DNA of 64,000 bases from Purshia tridentata (lineage: Eukaryota > Streptophyta > Magnoliopsida > Rosales > Rosaceae), in the NCBI GenBank assembly GCA_003254885.1, contig QANT01003439.1, positions 1 to 64,000 on the forward strand. Direction: 5' to 3'. Under the pieces are notes generated by a model, which worked only from the letters and a program-made list of their open reading frames with translations, was not told the origin of the DNA and made no database searches. Position numbers and translations under genes: made by a program. Position 1 is the stretch's first letter; each line of letters opens with the position of its first letter. This document shows, piece after piece, positions 51,328 through 62,047 of this stretch.

Positions 51328-53289
51328 CACTTCTTCTGGTTCAAACTTTAAACCATTTAATTCTATCACACTAATTTCACTGGAAGAAGAGTAGCAGTAT
51401 ATTCTCTAGGGGCCTAAATTTTAGTGGTCAAAATACAAATATCACACTCGTTAGAAGGGGCACTATTACTTTCTTCCTTTTGGTTTTTTTGAGATTACAA
51501 TGGGGCCATAGGGCCAAAGAAAAAAAAATCAACTTCAAATGCTTCTTAGCACCATTAGTCTCATTTTTAACTTCAAAGGGGCTTCTTTTTTCGCTCATTT
51601 TAATCTCTTCCAAAAAGATGAGCATGTAAAAAGTAATATTGTAAAAAGAAACAACACAAAGGGTTTTTGCTGGAGGCAACACAAGGGTTTTATGACTACT
51701 TTATGATAAAGTTGAGGAAAAGTCATTTAAAATAGTAATAAGCATAAAATTCTGATCATATATATAATATAAGTGATTCCATATGAAGCTAAAAATAAGT
51801 CCCATATTGTGCATCTGTTTCAACATGGTAAAGGTGCAATGTGCAGCACATAAGCACAATATTAAAGATAATTTTCATTTTCAAGGGTAGGTTATAATTA
51901 TTTTTAAGAATTTGAAATGATGTGTCTAGTATTATTGGATGGGCAAACAAAAAAACAATAAGACAAATACTTTTTAAATTGTTGGGAGACTAAACAGGGT
52001 TTCTGGGTCATTGACTGGCCAAAAGTAACAGAGTACGTTTCTGGGTTTATTTCTACTTTCGAATATGAATTATAATGAGCAGGCATTTTGTTGGAGATTA
52101 TCACCACTGTCTTTAAAGAAAAAGGGACGAAGAATGCGACTAATTGGGTACATATTCAAATGCCCAATCTTTCTCTCTCTCTCTCTCTGCCTTTGATTTG
52201 GTTACCATATGCATGCAAGACAAGATGAATCTTTATCTTATAGCCATTTGCATCAGCCAAAGCTTTGGTATATATTGAACGAACCCTTGACAAGACCAGG
52301 AAGACTAATTTTTACAAGCACAACATATATAGCTTTGGCAGAAATAGTTTCAAACTATTAGCTGAAATGAGACGCAACTTACTTTTAATAACAAGTTTAA
52401 TTATTAATCACATGTAAAAGCCTGATGTTACTGATCAGTTGATTATGAAAACCATTAGAATGTTCCGATTATGAACTAATTAGAGTGTAGTAACTTTTGA
52501 TTGTCTTTGTCATCTTTATCTCTACTGTTGTTTATTTCAAAGTTCCTCTTGCAGAATGCTGTCAAATTTCAATCGTTTTCATATCAATTTCATCCATAAT
52601 TTCAACCTTGGTCAAGTATTTTGAATCCAAATTTAGCACCAATGGTAAATTTTTCTTTTCATATTCTGAGTCTAACCCTAGTTTGAGTGCTTGTAACTAT
52701 ATATGTTAATCTTAGTTATAATATAGATACTGGGATTCAACCAAAAAGGTCATTCCAACTTTTTCTTTAATTCATGTTACAAATTGCATGTGTTGCTTTT
52801 CTGTATTTTGGTGTCCCATCTCTATCAATGAAACTTCATGATTGTTCACCTGTTTGGGAATTGATTTTGTTCCCCACAACCATCAAAAACTAAAGTTGTT
52901 TACTCTCATGATATAGTTTTACTTTTGATTCAGCAAAGTGCTTAAATAATGGCCAAGTTAGTGAGTTTAGCATCATCAATAGTTTGAAAAATGAGACCTG
53001 GGGACACATGAAATTCCACCTGAACAACTTTCCCCCATTTTCCCCATCCCAACGAGCATGTTTCAAAATTACCAGGTACCAGAGTACTGCTCATTTGCTT
53101 CAATTCTAGGAATATCCCACTAATTTCGACATATAACCAGTGCTTTCACTGAAGATTGATCTGATAACCTGATTAGAAATTGAATTGGACAAGTTTTGGA
53201 TCTTAAGTTATCATCATTTTCTCACCTTTTTGCAAACTAAAGAGAATTTTTGCTAGGAAAAAGTTGAAAAGCTTGGAGTAAGCATTCTG

Positions 53290-53523
53290 CTATTTTGGTT
53301 TGGTTTTGCACTTTGGGTCTTGGCACTTGCATTTTAGAGGACAGAGGACCTTCCCTTGAATTGCACACCCAGTGACCAAGTGTGCATAGTGCAGTGAAAA
53401 AGAGAGGACTCCAAGAGTCAAAGGTGAGATCTTCCTTAGAAGAAAAGCAGTCAAACCAATGATGGTGTATCCAATCATGGTGTATAGAATCTCATGTGAG
53501 AAAGTTGGAGCAGAGACAACCAT
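53290..53523 (-). CDS. Doubtful 77-residue membrane/Cys-rich reading frame
   Basis: An ATG-initiated frame whose product has a hydrophobic stretch (YTMIGYTIIGLTAFLL, then further non-polar residues to about 50) and a Cys/Lys-rich tail with five Cys (CAIQGKVLCPLKCKCQDPKC). The pattern resembles a small secreted or membrane peptide. I recognise no family, see no convincing promoter, and frames of this length arise by chance in 10 kb of AT-rich DNA. Confidence 0.2.
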   Translation of the reverse strand: MVVSAPTFSHEILYTMIGYTIIGLTAFLLRKISPLTLGVLSFSLHYAHLVTGCAIQGKVLCPLKCKCQDPKCKTKPK

Positions 53524-54788
53524 ATTGGTTTTTCTTCAATCTATTCATAAACCAACAAGACAATTAATACATTTTATTGCAATATTTATTTCTTTCTAAT
53601 GTGTAATAGGATTTAATCATTTATCATTTGTTTTAGGTGCCTTGGATCAAGTGAAGCATGCAAAAATCCAAAAGGCAAATTGCTTTGTTAGGGAGTGAAG
53701 AAAAGTCTGAAACAAAAGGTTGGTGGGTGGCCTACTCCCCTGCAAACCCAAAATACTTTGAACCTGTTTTGGAGCACCACATAATTCATAATCCGTGATT
53801 TGTTAATTAGTTGATGAAAACTATAATATATATGTATATTTCTGGTGGTAGTGCTTATTATAGACACAACCTGAATTTGATGAGTTATATCTGATTAGGT
53901 TCTAGTGTACATGGCATGTCTCATTCTTGAGTTTTTCCTATTTCCCCATCCCTTCACAATTCACATGGATGGGCATGTGCAGATATGTGCATCAGTGCGT
54001 GTTATATAAGTTGTTGACATCCACATGGCCCTAAGTTAAACTAATCTAAAGAGACAAATACTGCTAAATCAGGCATGTCCAAGGCACTTATATTATTTTT
54101 CTTAATTTCTTGGCCTCTAGCTCTAGTCACATAATTTTCTATTCAGTAGCCAATGAATGGGCCAGGCCAGGTTGCATCAGATTAGGATATAATCTAGCAG
54201 TTTTGAGAATGTCTAAGAAGAAGGGATGAACCTAGATATCATATATCACATAATAATGTGGACTGTGGAGGTTCATCAACTATATATGACCTGCTCACTC
54301 ACGCCAATCCTTGACATATTATATATGAGTCACACCTAATATCTCAAGGGCTAAAAGGTTTGATAGGAATGTTTTTCACTCTTTTACTGGAAGAGGGATC
54401 TAGCAGAACACAGCAGAGGGTAACGGTGACTCAGTACTATTCTTCCTCATGTAAAACATATGTAATAAAAATAACCATTTTTCCCATTCCATAAACTCTC
54501 CAATCCCCCCAATTGTTGAAAATTGTTTTTATGGGTTTCTTCTGTAATGGCTCACAAGATATTTTATCAGCTAAATCAACTACTTCCTTCACCAAGAAAA
54601 GAGAAAAATATCTATTTGATAAGTTTTATGTCCAAATATGTCTGTAAATGTTTTCTGGAACATGTATTACTGAGCAACCGCGAATGGGTCATGCTCATGC
54701 ATTAGACATGTTTCCTACTTTTCTCTCTTTTCTCTTACAAAAATCTTTTTGGTTCGGAGATACACACATATATATATATATATATATA

Positions 54789-55188
54789 GAGCAAGGTTCT
54801 ATTGTGAGATTCCCACAAATTAGAAGTTTGTGGGATCTCCTTTGTGGGGCCCACACGAGCTGTTTTATATCGATCCGAACCGTTCATTTTCTACATCTCC
54901 ATTGATAAATCATCCTTGCAAAAAATTAGCCAAATCGGAAATTATTTGTCTATCTAACTTTGATCAAACAAATGGATGAACCAAATATTTTTTATGAAAC
55001 CGTCCATTTGTTTGGTCAAAGTTAAATAGGCAAATGGTTTCCGATTTGGCTAATTTTTTGCAAGGATGATCTATCAATAGAGATGTAAAAAATGAACGGT
55101 TCAGATCGATACAAAACAACTTGTGTGGGCCCCACAAGGGGGATCTCACAAACTTCTAATTTGTGGGAATCCCACAATGAAGCCTTTC
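54789..55188. mobile_element. 400-bp foldback element (MITE), TA-flanked
   Basis: Almost the whole element is an inverted repeat. The left end GAGCAAGGTTCTATTGTGAG pairs with the right end (revcomp GAAAGGCTTCATTGTGGG), and the arms continue through ATTCCCACAAATTAGAAG and AACCGTTCATTTT to the centre near 54985. Arms are about 190 bases, with perhaps 10% mismatch. Both ends abut (TA)n, so the target duplication is hidden. There is no coding capacity. It is a non-autonomous DNA transposon; by similarity in length and inner motif to the neighbour at 55935 it may be Mutator-like. Confidence 0.85.
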
Positions 55189-55325
55189 TATATATATATA
55201 CATACATATATAAGTCAATACAGTCCCAGTACGTGGTAGCAACTTTCTAAATATTTGATTTGTACACCTCTCCTCTACAAGTAGGAGAATAACTATGTAA
55301 ACTAAATCCTAAGTTGCTCACTTTG

Positions 55326-55530
55326 GTAAGTAATGTTTTCCCACCCAGTTGGGAAAAAGTTGGGCCAAAGTGGGCCTGGAAAGTATTTAATCAACCAACC
55401 TAGGCCTAGCTTATTTTTTGAAGAGGCTCACCAGAGATGTTGGGAGGCCCAATAGTCTCATTTTGATAGTAGATCACACACAGGCTACACCCCATTACAC
55501 CAAGCAGTCTGTATTGTGACCTCATTCAAA
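55326..55530. repeat. Diverged duplicate, copy A
   Basis: It shares with 56388-56561, in the same order, the strings AAGTTGGGCCAAAGTGGGC, GGCCCAATAGTCT, ATTTTGAT, CCCATTACACC and TCATTCAA. Overall divergence with small indels indicates an old tandem duplication about 1 kb apart. Several GGCCCA/TGGGCC strings occur in both copies. Confidence 0.75.
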
Positions 55531-55573
55531 AGAAATCCTTGAAGAGAAGGCTAGGGCAGTTCGCTAGAGCATG

Positions 55574-55576
<3 letters not shown>

Positions 55577-55614
<38 letters not shown>
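55577..55614. repeat. (TG)n microsatellite
   Basis: Nineteen uninterrupted TG units. The tract is flanked by imperfect copies of GGGCAGTTNGCTAG (near 55554 and 55615), as if the repeat expanded within a small duplication. Confidence 0.92.
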
Positions 55615-55616
<2 letters not shown>

Positions 55617-55925
55617 GCAGTTGGCTAGTAAAATCAAATATACACACAAAAGTTGCTTGTTTGATCAGAGCAGTATCTGTCTGCTGCACTGTAGAAGAAT
55701 CCATTTGACCCTTTGAACTTTCAGCTTTTGTTTGGACAAGGACGTTTACAATAACCAGCTAGCTTCCCTCTTGGTGGAGACGAAAGACTCCCAAAAGCTG
55801 ATTAGCTGGAATTAGAAACTGTTGGTCAGTGACCCTTAAAGGCTTAAAGCTAGCTTCTAATGAATTCAATTTTTGGTTAATTAATCAGCTCAATCGATCT
55901 CTTTATCATAAGTTTAATCAATGAG

Positions 55926-56344
55926 CCAAAGATAAGAAAAATGCTTGGGTCCTCAAGCTTGAGGACCAACCTTGTCCTCAAGCCTGCCAAAAGTCATAAT
56001 TCTGTCGTGCCGGTTCAAAATCAGAACCGTTCAATTTTTAGATTACCTAATAAAGATCATCTCTACAAAAAATCAACTCAATCGGAAATCGTTTGGTTGT
56101 ATAATTGTCAACGAATAAATATAAGGTTATAGTTAAAAGACCAAACCATGTATCTATTTGTTAACAGTTATACAATCAAACGATTTCCGATTAAGTTGAT
56201 TTTTTCCAGAAATGATCTTTATTAGGTGATCTAAAAATTGAACGGTTTTAATCTTGAGCCGGCATGACGGAATTATTATTTTTGGCGGGCTTGAGGACAA
56301 AGTTAGTCCTCAAGCTTGAAGACCCAAGCATTGTCCCAAAGATA
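55926..56344. mobile_element. Mutator-like foldback MITE with 9-base target duplication
   Basis: The element runs from 55935 to 56335 (401 bp) between exact copies of CCAAAGATA (55926-55934 and 56336-56344). A 9-base duplication is characteristic of Mutator-like elements. Its ends AATGCTTGGGTCCTCAAGC and revcomp AATGCTTGGGTCTTCAAGC are inverted repeats that extend inward as near-complementary arms (CGGAAATCGTTTG against CAAACGATTTCCG) for about 180 bases. It has no reading frame of note. The intact duplication suggests a moderately young insertion. Confidence 0.88.
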
Positions 56345-56387
56345 ATACACATCTTCCAAACCAAAAGATATTCTCAAAGGAAAATTA

Positions 56388-56561
56388 GTAAGCAATATTT
56401 TCAGCCGATAAGTTGGGCCAAAGTGGGCTAGGCCGGCATAGTTTTGGTTAGAGGGCTCAGAGATATTGTAAGGCCCAATAGTCTAATTTTGATGGCTATT
56501 GCCTACAGCCCATTACACCCAACCAGTCAACCAGTCGTTGTGTAATTGTGACTTCATTCAA
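56388..56561. repeat. Diverged duplicate, copy B
   Basis: Partner of 55326-55530. It lies just downstream of the foldback element, so the interval between copies A and B includes that element and the TG microsatellite. Confidence 0.75.
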
Positions 56562-59500
56562 CTTGAGGGTCATAATGTAACCTAACGTTGAAAATTTTTA
56601 TTCATAAAAAATCAAATCTAAGTTAAAAACAGGATTTAAGAAACATAATCATGATTTAGGGGTGGAATCCCAAGAAAGAGTGTAGCTCATCGCCCCATAG
56701 GCCCTAAATTAGAAGTAGATTGAAATTTTCTTCACTTCGGACATACGTTAGTATAATAAATAACAAATATCTTACTTGTGAAACAAATAAACCTTTAAAA
56801 TCAGTTCATATATGAATAAAAGAACATTGGCGCGTTATATGAAATATAAATTTGAGATTCTATGACTTTCTTATTGGACTGACTTCTTAATTCAAGGAGG
56901 GGTTTGGTTGGGACTTGGGCGTCAAGCGTGTTAGATCAGATTCTGATATGATCCAAAGAAAGACAACAAAATTAGGTGGTCTGCTTCTCTAGTATAGAGT
57001 ATGCTTCAAGTTTAGGGAATATTTGCACATGGTGGGGGTCCTCTGTTTTGTTCAGTTTTTTACTTAAACACACATTACTAGTTATTTACCTCTGCATTCT
57101 GCAATAATCTTCTTACACAAATGCATGCATATTGTTCATTCATGTGTGTTTGGCACTTCATTAACTGCATTTGGACACAGTATTGAGTCTTCATTCTTCA
57201 AGTCACTGAAACCATTTAATTACTTTTTCTTTGACTAGTTGTCTTGTACAGTATGAAGAATTCAAAGAATCAAATGCTAAGTTAAATTCAAATTAGTCTA
57301 CGGAAATGAAACATCTTCCAAAGTTTGAAGGCTATTTACTGTCATTTCCGATACTAATTACATGGGAAATACCCAAAACAAAAACCCATAAACTGCATAC
57401 CCTCCATGTATGAGAAGTGATTTTAACAACGAAACACCAAGTGCTGTAAGAAGCCTTCATGTGCCTCAATTTCCTGGAAATTTCACGAACCCATCAGACA
57501 ATCTCACTATCACATAATTCCAGGTCTAATGCTTAGGATAAAGTACAACTCAAAGGGAACGGTCTAGTACCTAATGTACCAGCTGGCAGGTCCAAACAAA
57601 CCTCTACAAGCCAAGGTGAAAAGACACAACAAAGGCTTGGCCAATTGTATAGTTACTGATGACATGTGAAAAAAACATTTGGGTCACTCCTGTCTGTTAG
57701 GTTATCAAGCATGGCCTTCTGTCTTCTGGGTTTTAAGTTGTGATAACTAAGATCCCCAGAAATGGAATATGATTATATAATGAGGCAGCAAATTGTTAAC
57801 AATCAATGTTTTCTTAGTGAGACCACCGGTCATGGATCAAATTGTGCTTATGGAGTTGTCATGAATTTGTGGCTACAGTGACTTGCTTTGCAACTTGTAT
57901 TATAGTTTTCTTCATCTTAATTATTTAACACATGCCCTGTTTTAATGTGAAAATGAGGACTTGGGTTTGGCTATAAGATGTCGGCCTCCCTATGCCCCTA
58001 CTGTCCGTCTGTGCCACATATTTATGGGACTGTGTCCTAATAATACAAATCCTTATTTATGAAAAAACCTGGTGGATATTGAGGAGCTCCCCTCTTAGAA
58101 ATTATAAGATTTTTCTGTATATACGAATTTATTAATTGGCATTTTATGAGTATTGTCTTTATGCATAATATTCAACCTCTTTTATTTTTTTTATTATAGC
58201 CACCGCCAGCACCGCAGCAACACAAAATGATTAAATAGGAAAAGGCTCAAAGTGGGATAAAGACAAGGCTAGTTGTCTGGAGTTTATTCAAGAAAAATAA
58301 AGTGACAAGAAATTGTCACCAAAGAAATGGAGTCATATTTTATGAAGGAAATTACCCAGTTAGTTCAAGAAAGGACAACAAGTGACAAAATAAAAGCTTG
58401 GCCGGAAATTGAAAATGGATTCTTTTAGAATAGGGAAAATTAAAGGACTGGTTCAAACTTCAAATCAAATTACACGCATCGGAGGAGAGACTTTGGAAAT
58501 TTCCAAATCTGCATTCAAATTTGAAAAGGGCCTAAAAGAATGGCTAAATTCAAATATTCCATGTTTAATATTTGCTTTCCCTTGACTTTTTACTGTTTCA
58601 GATTATTTCCATTTTATTTAATAATAATAATAATTAAAAAAAATACGAAGAATTTTCAGAGTTTACCAGGATTCATGAAATGTAGCGTGACACTTGCTTC
58701 AGGCTCTTTTCTTGGCGTTTTCTTCGTCCTTGTCGTGTGTGTGTGTGTTTTCTTTTGCTTTTTCTCATGTAAGTCAATTTTATACTTTGGTGGGTCCTGA
58801 TGTCGTAATTAATTATAACTATAAAGGGTTAAATCATTCAGGGTAAATGGTAAATTGCGTTAAAAGGGCTATGCCCATGTTCAAGCAGTTTTTTTTTTTA
58901 ATTACAAGCGAGGGGAAAAAGTGTGAATTTAAATGCGTAAGTGAGAATTTTTGTATTCGGTTAATTAGATTAATTTTAATTTACGTGTTCAAACAGCTTT
59001 CATAAAAATTAAAGTTGCATACCAAAAAAGGGAAAAAATATTTAGTATTTATAATTAAAGCAAGTTAATAATGCACTTTGACTAAAGTGTGCTACCAATT
59101 GTAATCTATCTATGATCATGCAATTTACAGAGTATGGGGAGGCAAAAGTCATGGCCAATTGGCCGGAGCCTTCGCAACTTAATGTGGTTGTGGGCTCCGA
59201 AAGTGTTTTTTTTTTGTTGGTGCTGCAATTTTCGTATTCTAGCCTGGAAGTCTACTGTGTATGTCAACTCTTACCTCTCTGATATTTTGTTTCCTTTTAA
59301 GTGGTGAAATTGCATTTTACATGGAAAAATCGTTAGTCATGGCTCGTGAGGAGTTACTTCTTCTTACACGTCAATATAATTTGATGTGTATTTAATTATT
59401 AATTAAGAAATCTAAGGATTGTTCTTTTATTATATAGATTTTGCATGTCATACAAAAACATGACTTTTAAACTCGATATCTCTTTAGCCACAAAAAAAAT

Positions 59501-59565
59501 GGTGTGTCAATCCTTCTTTTAATAAATAACTATTGATAAATCTATAAACCTATAAGAAATAAAAA
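56562..59565. other. AT-rich spacer without visible genes
   Basis: Three kilobases in which I see no gene, RNA gene or element. Reading frames present are short and AT-driven, including one at 58540-58800 of 86 codons dominated by Phe and Cys/Val runs. A (TG)4-type run lies at 58736-58749. Confidence 0.45.
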
Positions 59566-59690
59566 TGTATTTATATAATCAACATTGTTTTTAAGGTTGA
59601 ATATTCTTATTTTACATAAGAAAATTTATTTATCTTTTGTGTTGAAACTTGAAAGTCCAATATTTGATGTGGTCTCCTCTTTCCGGTTTA
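59566..59690. repeat. Direct repeat, copy 1 (empty-site copy)
   Basis: It shares with 60591-60745 the ordered strings ATATAATCAACATTGTTTTT, GAATATTCTTATTTTAC and GTTGAAACTTGAAAGTCCAA, ending GATGTGGTCTC. Identity is high. About 900 bases of AT-rich DNA separate the copies, and the intervening block has its own small repeats of AACTGTGA and CACAACT. No coding sequence is visible between them. Confidence 0.8.
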
Positions 59691-60590
59691 GTCAATACAT
59701 AAAAATTATAGAATTTGAAATTATATTTGTAATTTTTATGTAATTTACCCAATTAATCATTGATTTGTATGTAATTTTCTATTTATATAAAGGTTAATTG
59801 ACTTTAAATACTAAATTTCAATAATTTTTTAGTTTAGATACCAAAATTTAATAGTATTTTAGATTAGATACTAGTTGAAAAGTCAAATATAATAATATAG
59901 TAAAGGGCACTATAATTCACAAATATTACATCACATGCCACTACAATAAAATATATATGTATATATATTAATTATATCCATGCTATTACATTAATTTACT
60001 ATATTGTATTAAAATTAAAAAAAATCAATTCAATCACATCTTAACTGTGACTGTCTTACAATTTAGTTAATATAGTTGTGATTATCTTGGTAAGTTGAAA
60101 AAGACAACTCTCACCACTATACTAAGTATTATTTTGAGTAAAAATATTGTTTTGACTTCTATTTATACTATATTGTAATACAATTTCTTTTAAAAAAAAT
60201 TTCAATTCAGTCACAACCTAACTGTGATTGTATCACAATTTAGCTGTGACTGTCATTTAGTCACAACTACAACTAAATTTGAAGTTGACTGTCTTATAAT
60301 CACAACTAAAACTGAAGTTGAGATTATATTAACTAATTTTTAAGACAATATAAAAGTATCAAGGATAATTTTGTTAAAACTTTATAAATTTTATCTAAGA
60401 CCCATTATATGTGGGCTAAAAGACAATAGAAGGGCAAATTTGTCAAACAAATAAAGCCCAAAACAAATTGGCTATAAATTTGTGACCTATTCTAAAAATC
60501 AAGTTCATTAATTAGTAGTTAAACCTAAAAATTATGAACAAAACTGATTTTCTAAAAAAATATTGAAATTAAGTATTTAATCCTAAATTT

Positions 60591-60745
60591 CTATTTATAT
60601 AATCAACATTGTTTTTAAGGTGGAATATTCTTATTTTACGTAAGAAAATTTATTTATCTTTTTGCCTCCACTTTACCCAAAAAAAAAAATTATTTATCTT
60701 TTGTGTTGAAACTTGAAAGTCCAATATATGATGTGGTCTCTGCTT
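60591..60745. repeat. Direct repeat, copy 2, interrupted by a poly(A) insert
   Basis: Second copy of the repeat at 59566-59690, about 1.03 kb downstream and just ahead of the DUF868 gene. It is identical in plan except for the short insert at 60650-60702. Confidence 0.8.
60650..60702 (+). mobile_element. Short poly(A)-tailed insert with 13-base target repeats and known empty site
   Basis: TTATTTATCTTTT occurs at 60650-60662 and 60690-60702. Between the copies are 27 bases: TGCCTCCACTTTACCC plus A. The duplicate at 59566-59690 has a single TTATTTATCTTTT here, so the insertion and its target duplication can be read directly by comparison. Confidence 0.85.
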
Positions 60746-60913
60746 TCTTTTATCTGCCAAGTCTGTGAGAGACACAAACCCCAATTCTCTCTCTCATAAA
60801 AGTAAAACCCCATCTCCCTATTTCTCTATATGTCCCTCCAAAAAGCACCAAAACCCTAGAGATTCCCTGAGCTCACATTCACACAACAAACCAACAACAA
60901 AAACTACTCTCTC

Positions 60914-62047
60914 ATGAAAGTTGAAGCCCAGCACCACCCAATGTCCCGCCAGCACTCCTCCACTTTCCCTTCTTGCTTCCGCCCCTCCACCACCACCAAA
61001 ACCACCGACGACCACCACCCACCTCCATCTCCGCCGCCACCGCCCATCTCCGGCCACTCCAACCTGACCACCTGCCTCTACCACACCGAATTCGCCCTCT
61101 TCTCTCTCACCTGGTCTCGCTCCTTCCTCGGCGGCCGATCTCTCCACCTCAACCTCCTCCACCACTCCTTCGACTCTCCCGCCCCTCCCAACTCTCTCTC
61201 TCTTCCTCCTTTCCACCTCCACATCAAACCCTTCATTTTCTGGAAGAGACATGGCTCCAAGAAGCTCTCCCCCAATATTCTCATCTTCTGGGACCTCTCC
61301 CGAGCCTGGTTCGGGTCCGGACCCGAACCCCAATCCGGGTTCTACATAGCAGTTGTCGTCGATTCCGAGATGACCCTTCTCGTTGGGGACTTGAACAAAG
61401 AAGCTTATGCCAAATCCAGAGCCCATCATCACAAATCTGCAGAGAGTTCTCATCCTCATCCTCAACCCCAAGTTCTGGTTCTGAAACGTGAGCACGTGGT
61501 TGCCAAGAAAATCTACACCACGAAAGCGAGATTTGGTGGGAAAATCAGAGACATAGAAATTGATTGCGGGTACAATGACTTCAGCAGGCTCAGTTTCAGC
61601 GTCGACGGCAAAAAGGTTTTGCAGATTAAGCGTTTGAAGTGGAAATTCAGGGGAAATGAACGAATCGAGGTCGATGGGGTTCCGTTGCAAATCTCGTGGG
61701 ATGTTTACAATTGGCTTTTCGAGAACGACATTAACGACGATGGGCACGCAGTGTTCATGTTCAGATTCGAAGAAGAGGAAGACAGAGACAACAACAACCA
61801 AGTGGGTAATTTTTGCGACAAAAACGGCAGCGTATCGTTGGCGCAGCAACAGTTTTGGAATTTTGGTATGAATGGGATTGAGTGGAGGAAGATGGGGAAG
61901 AGCTTTTCGTCTTCGTCGGTTTCGATGTCGTCGGCTGGGTCTTCTGGAGGAAGCTCGTCGGTAATGGAGTGGGCGAGTACGGAGGAGAGCGAGCTGAGTG
62001 CTGGCCCTTCTGGGTTTTCTTTGCTGGTTTATGCTTGGAAAAGGTGA
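60914..62047 (+). CDS. DUF868 family protein
   Basis: Single-exon gene of 377 residues belonging to the plant DUF868 family (PF05910), whose function is unknown. The N-terminus is His/Pro/Thr-rich. The family core includes TTCLYHTEFALFSLTWSRS, SGFYIAVVVDSEMTLLVGD, KKIYTTKARFGGKIRDIEID, VDGKKVLQIKRLKWKFRGNE and VPLQISWDVYNWLF, then HAVFMFRFE. The C-terminal part is Ser-rich and ends in SGFSLLVYAWKR, as in other members. No signal peptide or membrane segment is visible. The 5' half of the gene is much richer in C than its surroundings, which creates long antisense frames that I do not regard as genes. The start is the first ATG after a CT-rich leader (60785-60913). Confidence 0.92.
   Translation: MKVEAQHHPMSRQHSSTFPSCFRPSTTTKTTDDHHPPPSPPPPPISGHSNLTTCLYHTEFALFSLTWSRSFLGGRSLHLNLLHHSFDSPAPPNSLSLPPFHLHIKPFIFWKRHGSKKLSPNILIFWDLSRAWFGSGPEPQSGFYIAVVVDSEMTLLVGDLNKEAYAKSRAHHHKSAESSHPHPQPQVLVLKREHVVAKKIYTTKARFGGKIRDIEIDCGYNDFSRLSFSVDGKKVLQIKRLKWKFRGNERIEVDGVPLQISWDVYNWLFENDINDDGHAVFMFRFEEEEDRDNNNQVGNFCDKNGSVSLAQQQFWNFGMNGIEWRKMGKSFSSSSVSMSSAGSSGGSSSVMEWASTEESELSAGPSGFSLLVYAWKR

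Larger units (their letters stand above)
50890..54788. other. Gene-poor spacer downstream of ERF003
   Basis: AT-rich DNA with a (TC)n run near 52172-52188, one tiny poly(A) insert and one doubtful small reading frame, both listed. No other gene, RNA or element is supported. Confidence 0.45.

Noticed and set aside
58540-58800. 86-codon plus-strand frame rich in Phe, Val and Cys
   Set aside because: It is driven by TTT and GTGTGT runs and has no family resemblance.
59566-60745. Direct repeats considered as terminal repeats of a small LTR element
   Set aside because: No primer-binding site, polypurine tract, TG...CA ends or target duplication could be seen; a plain local duplication explains the data better.
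60818-61849. Long antisense frame (343 codons) opposite the DUF868 gene
   Set aside because: It is Gly/Val/Arg-rich low-complexity sequence mirroring the C-rich DUF868 coding strand. The sense protein matches its family end to end, so the antisense frame is a composition effect.
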